64,000 bases of DNA from Rutidosis leptorrhynchoides (lineage: Eukaryota > Streptophyta > Magnoliopsida > Asterales > Asteraceae): the NCBI RefSeq assembly GCF_046630445.1, contig NC_092335.1, positions 4,321,501-4,385,500 on the forward strand, in the 5' to 3' direction. Below the pieces are notes generated by a model. It ran no database searches, was not told the origin of the DNA, and saw nothing but the letters and a program-made list of their open reading frames with translations. Numbering within the stretch: the stretch's first letter is position 1; each line of letters starts with the position of its first letter. Of the stretch, positions 24,559 to 35,179 are shown one piece after another. The translations under genes and the position numbers were made by a program.

Positions 24559-25995
24559 TTTCATAACCCGTCCTAATCCATCTGGACGAAGTCCATATCG
24601 ATTACAAACGATTCACAATAGTTGATTACATCGCGAGGTATTTGACCTCTATATGATACATTTTACAAACATTGCATTCGTTTTTAAAAGATAAACTTTC
24701 TTTACATCGAAAATTGACAGGCATGCATACCATTTCATAATATACACTATCCAACTATAATTGACTTAATAATAATCTTGATGAACTCAATGACTCGAAT
24801 GCAACGTCTTTTGAAATATGTCATGAATGACTCCAAGTAATGTCTCTGATATGAGCTAATGCACAGCGGAGGATTTCTTTCATACCTGAGAATAAACATG
24901 CTTTAAAGTGTCAACCAAAAGGTTGGTGAGTTCATTAGTTTAACATAAATAATCATTTCCATCATTTTAATAGACCACAAGATTTTCATTTTAATTTCTC
25001 ATAAATATACGTCCCATGCATAGAGACAAAAATATCATTCATATGGATTGAACACCTGGTAACCGACGTTAACTTTAATGCATAGAATATCCCCAAACAG
25101 AACCTCTCGCCTGTATAATAATAATCTCGAAGTACTAAAGCATTCGTACCCCGAATGGGACTTGTCAATGTCCATAGATCTATCTTTAGGATTCGCGTCA
25201 ATCAGGGGCCATTTCCCTAAATTCTTAGGTTACCAGACTTGAAGGGCGATATTCGGTTTAATAATCGAACCATAGAATATAATTTTAAGTACTTGTGTCT
25301 ATTTCATAAAACATTTTTAAAAGCAACGCATGTATTCTCAGTCCCAAAAATATATATTGCAAAAGCATTTAAAAAGGGAGCAAATGAAACTCACCTAATG
25401 TATTTTGTAGTAAAAATACATATAACGACATTGAACAAGTATATGGTTGGCCTTGGATTCACGAACCTATGTCATTTATATATATATTAACACACATAAT
25501 TGTAATCGAACAAATTTATATATTATTTGTTATTCTAGTAAATTATATATTTCATTAATAACTTAATTAACTATTTTTATTCTATATACATTAGATAAAT
25601 AATTAGTAAAAATATTAATATAGTTGTGTTACATGTATCAAATGTAGTTATTTATATATAAAAATATTTGTTTGTTATTATAATAATAATATAGTAATGA
25701 TGGTAATAATAATATTAATAATTTTATTTAATTTGTAACTTAATCGTTTCTATAATAATATTTGTATCTATAATAATAATAATAATAATAATGTTAATAA
25801 AAATGGAAATAATGATAATATTAATAATAATAATGATAAAAAATTAATAATAATAATGTTAATAAGAATTTTACTAAAAATGACAATTTTAACGATCATG
25901 ATAATATTTATATTCCTAATAATGATATTATTGACAATAATAATACTTATACTTATTTTAAATCATAATAAGAATGATATTAATATAATCTATAT

Positions 25996-26000
25996 TAATG

Positions 26001-26091
<91 letters not shown>

Positions 26092-26096
26092 TAATA
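25996..26096. repeat. (AAT)n microsatellite
   Basis: About 30 AAT units inside LTR b. Confidence 0.95.
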
Positions 26097-26147
26097 ATAA
26101 TGAGTAATAAGTAAACTACCTCAAAGAAATAGTCCTAAAAATGCCCA

Positions 26148-26215
26148 AGTTCGGGTTTGTACCCGCGATCTCCCGCTAACCCAATAACATTTCTTAACCA
26201 TTACTCCATCTGTGC
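26148..26215 (-). other. tRNA-like module 1 in LTR b
   Basis: The minus strand has GGAGTAATGGTTAAGAAA (A-box-like) and, about 35 nt on, CGCGGGTACAAACCCG (B-box-like). Same strand as the element. Confidence 0.4.
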
Positions 26216-26417
26216 TTTCTTAATTAATACCGTATTTATATTTATTTAACACATAACCATTGCCTATCTCCTTCCATTTTCATAATCAAACCTCTCGGCC
26301 CAACAATATTTACCACCCGACCCAACAGCAAATTAGAAGCCCGATTGTACAGTCCAGCAAGGGGAATAGCAGTAACCCAAATTCGGTTTTTAAATTTTTG
26401 ATAAAAATAATTGCAGT

Positions 26418-26475
26418 TGCCTAGATTCGAACCTAGGACCTCTCTTTCATCCAGCACCCACTCTAACCATCCATC
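26418..26475 (-). other. tRNA-like module 2 in LTR b
   Basis: The minus strand has GGATGGTTAGAGTGGG (A-box-like) followed by CTAGGTTCGAATCTAG (near-consensus B box). It is about 250 bp from module 1. Confidence 0.45.
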
Positions 26476-27635
26476 TATTGTTACTTTTCTGATGTAAATC
26501 AATTTCTAATTATATATAAACCGCATATACCTGTTCCCTTTTCTTTTTCAAAAACCAAAACCCAGAACTATTCCTTTATCTTCTTCACTTGATCAATTAT
26601 CAATATCATCTATCATCATTATCTAATCCTTATAATTATCATCATCGTTCATCCTTATCATTAAACTATATCATCACCGTCCCTAATCTATTAATATCGT
26701 CATCATCATAACATCTCTAACATAACCGGCGATCCCCATCTTCATCCTCATTATCATAAATCATCCTTCGTGATTCATCATCATAGTATCATCAATATCT
26801 TTATTTTTGTCTTCCAAAGATTATTATAGTCATCTTCATTTGTAATATAGAAATAGAAGCATAAATAGAGAAAATAAAAAAAATAAAAAAAAATAGCGAA
26901 ACAACATCAGGTAGAGACGATGGCTTCCTCGTCATTCATGTCATCGCCACTATTCATCATCACTATCATTCTATATCATCGTCTTTTTCGATCATGATTC
27001 GTCATCATCGTGACACTTCATAACCTTCATCCTATCTATCATCATCATACCTTCTTAATCATCATCATCACTTTATCATTGAGATCTACCACGAAAAAGA
27101 AAAAAAAAATTAACACGTATCCTTATTTTTTTTCATCACCATCATTCGTTCTCATCACTTCCTCCGCTGTAGCAGTAATAGAAACGCGAGTCATAGCAAC
27201 CGCAGGTAGTGAAACAATAGCGTAGACGGTGGTGTTTAAATGGAGATGATTTGGTTCATATACGATAGCGGTTTTGTGGTGGTCTTGATGAATCGAAACA
27301 GTAACAGGGAGAGGGTTGTGGTTATGAAGAAGAAGATGTCGTGTGGTGAGCTAAGGTGGTAACGATGGTGGTAACCAGTGGTGACTCATGGTTGGAATGG
27401 TTGGGCTTGTGGTGTTTATGGTGGAAGATGGTTTCGATTGTGGCTTGTGTGGTGGTGTGTGTTGACGGCAGGGGTGTTAGGAAGTGGTAGTCGGTGGCGG
27501 TTATAGGTGAGTGATGGTTTTCACTTAGAGAGAGGACGGTGGTTGTAGACACCGGAGGTGGTGACCTCGTGATGGTGTAAGGTGGCCGAGGGTAGATATG
27601 ATATGGGTGGTGAGGTGATGAAGAGGATGCTCGAT

Positions 27636-27637
<2 letters not shown>

Positions 27638-27722
<85 letters not shown>
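27638..27722. repeat. (TA)n microsatellite
   Basis: About 42 TA units inside LTR b. Confidence 0.95.
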
Positions 27723-27723
<1 letters not shown>

Positions 27724-28583
27724 CTCTCTCCTTTCTATAAGTGTAAGTGAATGTATATATATAATACTTTTGAATTTTAATTATGAGTAAACAAAGTCCA
27801 CATAGTAATCCATACTTCAATCACATACAGTAATAACTCACTAATCTAAGTCTAGATTCCAATCACGGTAGAAGTTAATTCAATTGAAAACAGAAATATA
27901 ATATTATAATATAATATAAGAATAAAAAATCAAAGCATGCGAATTCATTTAGCAGCCATACTTTCGTTTATATGTACCGACAGTTGTTAGGGAGTGCGGT
28001 ATCGTGTCCCTTGCTAAACAGTTAATATATATAAGCGTTCCGAAAAATCCCAAATTTTTATATTAAATATATTTAATTATTTCACTCATTAACTGTTTGA
28101 AACCTGATCAAAAAGGTTCGATAATTGTTTATTTTCTGTTCTAATTTATGTGTACGGAGTACTAATATTTAAACTTAAAAATGTAAAAATATTTTTAACA
28201 AATCTAAAATCTTCGTAATCAATTTACAATCCAACCTTTATTTCAATACATCATGAACATGTACTATATCTATATTAAAACTAACAAAACGTCAACCGAG
28301 TGTTACTGACGTTTACTGATTAAGCTCGAAATTATTTATTTTTAATATATTCTCTTTCTATATATAAACAGTTTTAAAATAGCAAGTTTAAATACTAAAA
28401 CAAATATATTATATATATTTAAACAAATAAATTTAATATAACTTTATATATTTACAAGTAATATTTATATACATAATTATGTATATATCTATATATTTAT
28501 AAATATAGTTTCCATTACATCGCATATTATTTTACATATTTATTTCCTAAAATTAAATCATATTTTATTTCAAATAATATTTC

Positions 28584-28647
<64 letters not shown>

Positions 28648-28652
<5 letters not shown>

Positions 28653-29295
28653 GTAGGATCAAGAGGGAAGTAACCATTCGGGGGGAAGCAAAAACTTTTT
28701 TTTTCTTCATTTTTTGAAAAAAACTTTGTTCATGAACATTATAGATGAGATGAAAATATGAACATCTAGTAGAGACACTTTGTGATAAATGTTTTTATTT
28801 TGGCGGGAAAACGCTCAAAGAAGTAATATATAACAATTATCGTGTTTTTCGAGCGTATTTTGAGGTTTTAGCTATTGGGGTTTAGATATTAGGGTTTAGA
28901 TATTAGGGTTTATAGGGTTTAGATATTAGGGTTTAGAAATTTAGGGTTTAGGGTTTAGATTTAGGGTTTAGATTTAGGATTTAGATTGAGTTTTTAACAC
29001 GAACGGTTTAGAGTTTAGGGTTCAGGGTTTAGGATTTAGGGTTTAGGGTTTGGTGTTTTGAGTTTATGAAATAAACCCAAAACACCAAACCCTAAACCCT
29101 AAACTCTAAATCGGGCTAAATTTTACTTCACAAAACATGAAAAAAAACGTTCATATTCTTCACGAACAATATTATCTTGAATGTTATTTTTGTCGATCGT
29201 TTTCCCGCCTAAATAATAACATTCATCAGGAAGTGTCTCTTCTAAATGTTCATATTTTCGTTTGCCCTAATTGGTTACTTCCCCATTGATCCTGC

Positions 29296-29300
<5 letters not shown>
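28648..29300. mobile_element. Foldback MITE with telomere-like core, inserted in a TA array
   Basis: The left end GTGGTAGGATCAAGAGGGAA (28651 on) and the reverse complement of the right end (GGGGCAGGATCAATGGGGAA) form imperfect terminal inverted repeats. A second pair of matching inner arms lies at about 28750-28812 and 29165-29260 (GGCGGGAAAACG, AGAGACACTT). It is flanked on both sides by TA arrays (28588-28648 and 29299-29341), consistent with insertion into a TA repeat. The core (28865-29100) is made of degenerate TTTAGGG words that reverse to CCCTAAA near 29085. No transposase. Assignment to a superfamily is not possible from this alone; Mutator-like or TA-targeting MITEs are candidates. 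Confidence 0.75.
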
Positions 29301-29343
<43 letters not shown>

Positions 29344-29508
29344 ATTTACAAATAGTTGTTCGTGAATCGTCGAGAATGGTCGAAGGTCAATTGAATATAT
29401 GAACACAGTTCAAAGTTTTTGAGATTTCAACATTACAGACTTTGCTTATCGTGTCAAAGATATAAAGATTAAAGTTTAAATTTGGTCGGAAATTCCCGGG
29501 TCATCACA

Positions 29509-29544
29509 GTACCTACCCGTTAAAGAAATTTCGTCCCGAAATTT
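29509..29544 (-). other. Polypurine tract and preceding hairpin, copy b
   Basis: Minus strand: AAATTTCGGGACGAAATTT (8-bp stem, GGA loop; 29526-29544), then TTTAACGGGTAGGTAC against the LTR. The identical arrangement is present in copies c (37302-37337) and d (53243-53278). Confidence 0.8.
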
Positions 29545-29876
29545 GAGTGAGGTCGTCATGGCTAACAGTAAAAATGTTTCATGACGAATATGAGTTGATA
29601 AATTGAGTTTTATCATTATTGAGTAATATGGATAAAAATAACTCGATTATTCGAAGAGTACGAATGAAGCTATCACCAAAGAGTGAAATAGGAAAGTAAA
29701 GATTCATCTTAACTTTTGACAGAGTCATGGTTGAATTCCGGAATTCAAGGGATTTAAAGAAAATCTTCGAAATCTAAAAGATTTGTTTCTTTGGCGAGTA
29801 AGGAAATTAAGATCTCTATAATTAAATACGATGATCTGCCTCGATTACTCTGTCTGATATTTCCACTATAAATTAA

Positions 29877-29883
29877 GCTCTTC
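29877..29883 (+). promoter_or_regulatory. TATA box upstream of the antisense small ORF (copy b)
   Basis: TATAAAT on the plus strand, 66 bp before the ATG at 29949, within a block (GATTACTCTGTCTGATATTT) that is conserved upstream of the copy d ORF. It is only a sequence match to a plant TATA box. Confidence 0.5.
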
Positions 29884-29948
29884 CGTTCCATTATTCTCAC
29901 CATTCCTATACTTTCTTTCTTAGTTCATACATCCAAAAGATTGTGAAA

Positions 29949-30122
29949 ATGCTTAATCCAGTTCTAATCCTTGATATTTTTCTAATTATCATTTCTGTCA
30001 TCCTTCTTTTCAATCTTTCATCAGAAGAATCTGTTGACTTCTACTATTACCTTGGGGTGATACTATTCTTAATTATACCGTGTCTTTATATTGCTATCAG
30101 TATTAATATCCACGGTTTGTGA
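29949..30122 (+). CDS. 57-codon two-membrane-segment ORF, antisense to element b
   Basis: A small protein starting MLNPVLILDIF and ending INIHGL, with two hydrophobic segments (about residues 4-23 and 31-50) joined by a short acidic/Ser loop, around a conserved FYYYLGV motif. Copy d has the same ORF at 53678-53851, of exactly the same length, with no indel. About 36 of 57 codons differ, and roughly half of those changes are synonymous. It reads opposite to the retrotransposon, near its 3' LTR. I do not recognise the family. A membrane location is predicted by hydrophobicity only. Confidence 0.55.
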   Translation: MLNPVLILDIFLIIISVILLFNLSSEESVDFYYYLGVILFLIIPCLYIAISINIHGL

Positions 30123-32552
30123 TCTCCGTGTTGTTATTAGGCTTTATATTTTCTCTTATATTTTGGAGCTCTTTGCCTTTTTATTCTCTTCTCGACCTCT
30201 AGTTAAGCGAGTAATGGTCCAGAATTCGTAAATATGGAGTTTCGAATGAACTCCATGTTCTAAGCAAGAAAGAACGTGATCGCACAATCTGATTTGTCAA
30301 ATTACCAGAATCACTGAGAATAGAACTATCAAGAATATACTTTCTTGATATGTTCAGAAGTTAAGCAGAATGAAAGAGTTATGTAACATGGCACATGATG
30401 ACGTTATGAACTGTGAATCATCACTTTTCATTAGAAACTCAGCATGACTTATTGTAATATAATCACGTTGATCAAGTGTCATTATATTATACTAACTCAT
30501 GCATCAGTTCCCAACATTACTTCAATAACATTCATATTTTAAGCTCGAAAGTTTACAGAATATAGAAACTAACAGTTTCTATATGATGTAACACTGATAG
30601 CACAAAGAGATTCTTGATTTCAGATAAGAATAGTTATGAAAATATCTTCAGGAATATGGAGGATATTTATAATGAAAGATACGATGATATCTTGGAATTT
30701 CTAATATCGAAGGATGGAGAAGAAAATTTTCCGCAAGATTTTAACATGACTTCGGAGCAAGATATTTTCTAAAGATTTCAACGGATTCAGAATTACCTGA
30801 ATTCTTTGAATATAGGGTATGATCCTTGTATTTGTCCTTGGTCTCCTTCGTGGTTAGCTCAATCCATTTTCCAGTTCCAATTTTTTTTTCTGAACTTTTC
30901 CCACATACCATTCTTTATCATCAAACTTTCGATGATTAAGGTCGTTTACGGTAGTCTACGGTTTCTACTGCTTCATTCAGCTTTTTCAGCATTCAGAATA
31001 TTGATTTGTAGACTGAGTGCTTTTCAGAATTTCATAATGAAAGATCATAACTCTAAGAGATAAACGTTATATGGATACATATAACTGTTGACGTAGAAAC
31101 GTTGCGAGATTCAAAATACTGATTGCTAATTCTCGGTAATTAGTATGGCAATTCTTGTTACAAGATGTGGATGAGTACATGATGAGACTTCAATAGATAA
31201 ATATAGTGATTTGTCGGAGAGATTTAAGCCAAGGAGCAACGAGGTTGCTGGTACGTCTGCTGGTAATATGATGGAATATAAAAGGTTCCCCGATAACAAT
31301 AAAAGAGCACGCATATATATATCAAGGTTATAATAAGGTTGTTTAGAACGAAAAGTCGAAGTTGACTTGCTGGAGCTGTGACAAAATTGACTAATTTGAA
31401 AAGAATTGAAATGTTATTTTCGGCAACAACAACGCTAATGGCTCACAGATTTGTGTTAAACTTCTACTTAGGTTCCGGGAGTTTTCCAGATGCATGATTG
31501 TGGATAACATGTGGTTGGATCATCATCTCGATTGTTTCTTAATTGAGGTGTTTTCAAGAATCATGAAGGGTTTGAATGTAGATTGCAATGAATTTTTGAA
31601 TAACACAAAAATTGTTTTATGGGTTTAATGAATAGAAGTGATGTTTTAGCACAGTTTTGAAGTCAAAGTATAGCTTTGAAAGATGTAGAGATTTAAGAGT
31701 GATGTCTCCCGTTGAGTCTTGACTTGGATTCTGATCTGTCAAAATTAGAATATGAAATTGAATTTGGATGAGAACGGTTGTTTTGATTTCTATGAAAGAA
31801 TGTATATCGTTGTGAAAGTAGTGAGTATAGTTGATGATTGCTGAATTAGATTCGAAGAATGTAATATATTAATTGTGAATTTATATATCTCTCGGGTATT
31901 ACCTACCCGTTAAAAGTTTCACAAGTAATATTTTGGTACAGGAGAATTTTTATTACAGTCTTTATGAAAATATATTTTCTTCAGATGTAATACAGATTTG
32001 ATGAGTTAATATTAAATTAAGCTCATTTGATTTTCGGCTGGAATTAGAAATGAATAATCTCTAAAACAATAGAGATTACATAATCTTCATGGAGTATTTC
32101 ACTAATGTAATCAATACTTTATTATTTATTCTTATTGACATTCCTTGGTGACGGATGTTGATGCTTGTGAATTCTTGCGAACTTCGTAAGATATGAATGA
32201 TGTTTTCTAGAAAGCTTCAAGTATATCTAAGTGTAAAATCAAACATGTAATTGAATAATACACTTAGTTTATTATGAAACGGAATTCATGGAGTTGAAAC
32301 AGAGGTCGTAGTTAACGATGGTTAAGTTGTTAAGGAAGGATGTACATCATAGCATATTAGTAATATGAATTTAACCGAGTAGTATCTACCCTTATTTAAT
32401 TCATACATAATAGCTTAGTACGGAAAGATATATTTTGATCTCAAAATTCATATATATAAAATATACATATAATTTCTTCAGGGGGAATGAGTTAATACTT
32501 CATAACTCGTTGATACAATATACGCGTTGTTAATTTGTGATGATGTTGATAA
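30123..32552. other. Internal region of copy b without recognised pol
   Basis: Collinear with 53852-56279 of copy d. Apart from a possible second antisense ORF (30806-31063) and an internal polypurine-like motif (31899-31914), I see no coding domain. 31980-32160 is the first unit of a diverged repeat (about 675 bp period) whose second unit encodes the ORF at 32553-32876. Confidence 0.6.
30806..31063 (+). CDS. Possible second antisense hydrophobic ORF, copy b
   Basis: An 85-codon plus-strand ORF with a hydrophobic, Phe-rich centre (FFLNFSHIPFFIIKLSMIKVV in outline). Copy d has a related frame at 54588-54857 (FVRAFSNLLFFIVKLLTVIVV in outline), collinear over about 60 residues but with a different N-terminus and tail. 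Conservation is weaker than for the 57-codon ORF, so this may be chance drift in AT-rich DNA. Confidence 0.3.
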   Translation: MNIGYDPCICPWSPSWLAQSIFQFQFFFLNFSHIPFFIIKLSMIKVVYGSLRFLLLHSAFSAFRILICRLSAFQNFIMKDHNSKR

Positions 32553-32876
32553 TTATGGAATTGGCGGAGCTTGTAGTGCTACAGGTTTTGCCGGTGTTGG
32601 TGATACTGATGGTACTACCGGTGGTGCTTGTATAACAAGTCTAGCTTGTAAACCACGCACCATTCTTGTCAGGGTTTCTACTCTTCCTTCTATCATTTCA
32701 GTCCACTCATCTGATTTATGGTTAAGGTTGGAATAGATAATCTCTAAGACTTTAGAGATTACATAATCACTGCAGAATTTTTCTCCAATGAAGTTATGAA
32801 TCAATACTTCATCGTTGAATTTTATTAGTACTCCTTGGTATCTATGGTGCGTATGACGTTGATGCTCGAGGTACAA
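32553..32876 (-). CDS. Second-domain ORF of the non-autonomous family, copy b
   Basis: A 107-codon frame with VLIHNFIGEKFCSDYVISKVLE and WTEMIEGRVETLTRMVRGLQARL, then a Pro/Ala/Val-rich tail. The core repeats, in diverged form, the segment DYILSHILDLIHLL...VNELPTRVVALENMVQRLQA of the ORF at 32842-33390, so the two are a domain duplication. It overlaps that ORF by 35 bp in another frame. Copy d has the same relative frame offset. The pattern of leucines and charges suggests a coiled coil. Confidence 0.45.
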   Translation of the reverse strand: MYLEHQRHTHHRYQGVLIKFNDEVLIHNFIGEKFCSDYVISKVLEIIYSNLNHKSDEWTEMIEGRVETLTRMVRGLQARLVIQAPPVVPSVSPTPAKPVALQAPPIP

Positions 32877-33390
32877 ATTGTGACTTTGAGGTGTGAGATG
32901 CGGATGTTGTTGTTGATGGTGGTAATGGTACTGTTGATATTGCTGATGGTGGTATTGTTGATGCTGGTGATGCTGCTGGTGCTTGTAACCTTTGCACCAT
33001 ATTCTCCAAAGCCACTACCCGAGTGGGAAGCTCGTTGACTTCTTCTATTACACCGGGATGATTGTCGGTTTGAATGAGCAGATGAATAAGATCTAGAATG
33101 TGAGATAGTATATAGTCGTGACGAGATACTCTGGAAATGAGAGAGAAAATGGTGTTTCGGACTGGTTCGCCGGTAAGTGCTTCAGGTTCATCGCCAAGAG
33201 GTGAATTCGGTTGATGGAAAGGATCACCTTCTTCTTGTCTCCATTGATTAAGTCGACTACGAACCCATCCCCAATTCATGCAGAATTGATGATGGCTGAT
33301 TGGTTGATCCATTCTGGTTACACTGCTTTCGGAGCTCGAGTGGAACCTTATATCGGAATCTGAGGAATTTGAACTAGTTGCAAAATTCAT
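32842..33390 (-). CDS. Gag-position ORF of the non-autonomous family, copy b (most intact)
   Basis: 182 codons, about 370 bp downstream of the primer site. A Ser/Asp-rich N-terminus, then MDQPISHHQFCMNWGWVRSR, EEGDPFHQPNSPLGDEPEAL, a helical region DYILSHILDLIHLL and a probable coiled coil VNELPTRVVALENMVQRLQ, ending in a Pro/Ser/Thr-rich tail. The start Met is in the same place in copies a and d. No zinc knuckle, protease or pol motif is present, and I do not recognise a gag capsid domain. The Asn/Trp-rich and coiled-coil parts could mediate self-assembly, which is inference. Confidence 0.55.
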   Translation of the reverse strand: MNFATSSNSSDSDIRFHSSSESSVTRMDQPISHHQFCMNWGWVRSRLNQWRQEEGDPFHQPNSPLGDEPEALTGEPVRNTIFSLISRVSRHDYILSHILDLIHLLIQTDNHPGVIEEVNELPTRVVALENMVQRLQAPAASPASTIPPSAISTVPLPPSTTTSASHTSKSQFVPRASTSYAP

Positions 33391-33761
33391 CTTACATGGT
33401 TAGGTAAAGGATTTTCGATAGAAAATAGATTATAGGATTTAGTTTGGTATTCTTCGATACATATTTTACATATGTATATATAATACTAAAATTCCATAAA
33501 TGACGGAGGAATCTTCGGAAAATGTCAGGCAAAGTCTACCGTGAGAGGTATGATAAGATATGAATATTTGTCTATACACTATCTATGCAATAATTGCAGT
33601 AAGACGCGTCTAGGCTTAAGATGATAAACAGGTAATTTTTGACAAGAAATGATAAGCAAAACTTTTGACATGTAGACATGGCCGAAGTCCAGACTTACTA
33701 ATGCATCCTAACAACTATCAGTTAGACACACTAATGCAAGACCTGGTTCGCTAAGACCACC

Positions 33762-33773
33762 GCTCTGATGCCA
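33762..33773 (-). other. Primer binding site, tRNA-iMet type (copy b)
   Basis: The minus strand reads TGGCATCAGAGC, one mismatch from TGGTATCAGAGC; 2 bp from the LTR end at 33776. Confidence 0.8.
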
Positions 33774-34871
33774 ACTGAAATGACCCGTCCATATTACTAT
33801 AAACGCAGTACATTATTCATTGGTCCCATAGCGAGGTATTTGACCTCTATATGATACGTTTTAGAAAAATATTGCATTCGTTTCATAAAAAGCACACCAT
33901 TATTATACATAATGCATATTTTAAACAAGTGGGCGATTATTTAAGAAATAATCCCCATGATACATCGGTTACCAAATACTACACACATGACATAACAGTC
34001 GAATATAATATATGACAAAGGTTTTATTGAATGCAACATTTCATTTAAACAAAAGCATGAGACTCCATGCACAGCTTGCTCAGATAATGCAACAGCGGAA
34101 GACTTTCTTAAGGACCTGAGAATAAACATGCTTAAACAGTCAACACAAAGGTTGGTGAGATTTTAGGTTTAGCATCGATATAAATGTAGATCACAAGATT
34201 TCATAGTTATAGAAATATATACACTCGCAAGTGTATAAAAGTATTCTATAAGTTGTTGAGCGCTTCGGTAACCATACTTAACAATTAATGTAGCATATTC
34301 CCTTTATTATGAAATCTCCCTACACTGTACCAAGTGTAGTAAAAACGAAGTACTATGCAACTGTTTACGATACTAGAGCGACTAGCCCGGTTGGGGTTGT
34401 CAAACCCGATAGATCTATCAATAGGATTCGCGCTTACATGTTCTTACAACATGTAAATATTAGTTACCAAGCTATTAGGGAAGATATGCAAGGTGGTACA
34501 ACTAAATGTAGAATATATTTTAAGTACTTGTGTCCATAGCGTAAAACATAAAATGCATGTATTCTCATCCTAAAATATTTTTAGAGTTTAAAAATGAGAC
34601 TATATACTCACGGTAGTAAAAGTATATTAATAATAAATTTTCAACTTATTAAAAATATGGCCGTCGTCCTTGGATTCACGAACCTATAACAATAATAATG
34701 ATTCAGATAATAATACGACATGTGAATAAAATAAAACAAGTTCATAGAATACTTATATATTAATTTTTAACATTTTTATGTTAGTAGTCCTTTGTTCGTA
34801 GTCCAAAATAGTCCGAAATGTCCAACAGTCCAATAATCGGTGTATATATATAATCTTAGAATTATCCCATG

Positions 34872-35017
34872 ACGTATTGTATATGTATTGTCTTTGCATC
34901 AACCCAGAGACGTATTGTATACGTATTGTCTTAGAATTTATCAAAACGTATTGTATACTTATTTTCTTAGGATTTATCAAAACGTATTGTATACTTATTG
35001 TCATGGAATGTACCAAG
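34872..35017. repeat. Four 36-38 bp direct repeats in LTR b (ACGTATTGTATACGTATTGTC type)
   Basis: Units start at about 34872, 34910, 34946 and 34982. The corresponding part of LTR d has two 36-bp units of unrelated sequence. Confidence 0.8.
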
Positions 35018-35087
35018 ATTATTATATATATACAATCTCAGAATTAACTAAGATTATAATATTTTGTTATACTAATGATAACATGTC

Positions 35088-35089
<2 letters not shown>

Positions 35090-35176
<87 letters not shown>
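35090..35176. repeat. (TA)n microsatellite
   Basis: About 43 TA units inside the truncated LTR b. Confidence 0.95.

Positions 35177-35179
<3 letters not shown>

Larger units (their letters stand above)
24559..29508 (-). repeat. 3' LTR of copy b (long subtype, containing a MITE)
   Basis: About 4.95 kb, or about 4.3 kb without the MITE at 28648-29300. The plus strand starts around TTTCATAACCCGTCC (a decayed end) and finishes at GGTCATCACA, directly before the polypurine tract. Large parts match LTR a (8274-12290). It contains two tRNA-like modules (26148-26215 and 26418-26475), an AAT array, ATC-rich stretches (26600-27070) and TA arrays. Frames such as those over 27010-27820 are products of low complexity. 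Confidence 0.75.

Noticed and set aside
26820..27560. Host gene suggested by His/Thr/Ser-rich ORFs
   Set aside because: The frames follow ATC, GTG and TGG low-complexity runs inside LTR b and show no domain.
28865..29100. True telomere or telomere-proximal sequence
   Set aside because: The TTTAGGG words are few, degenerate and inside a MITE with inverted ends; both sides are ordinary retrotransposon LTR.
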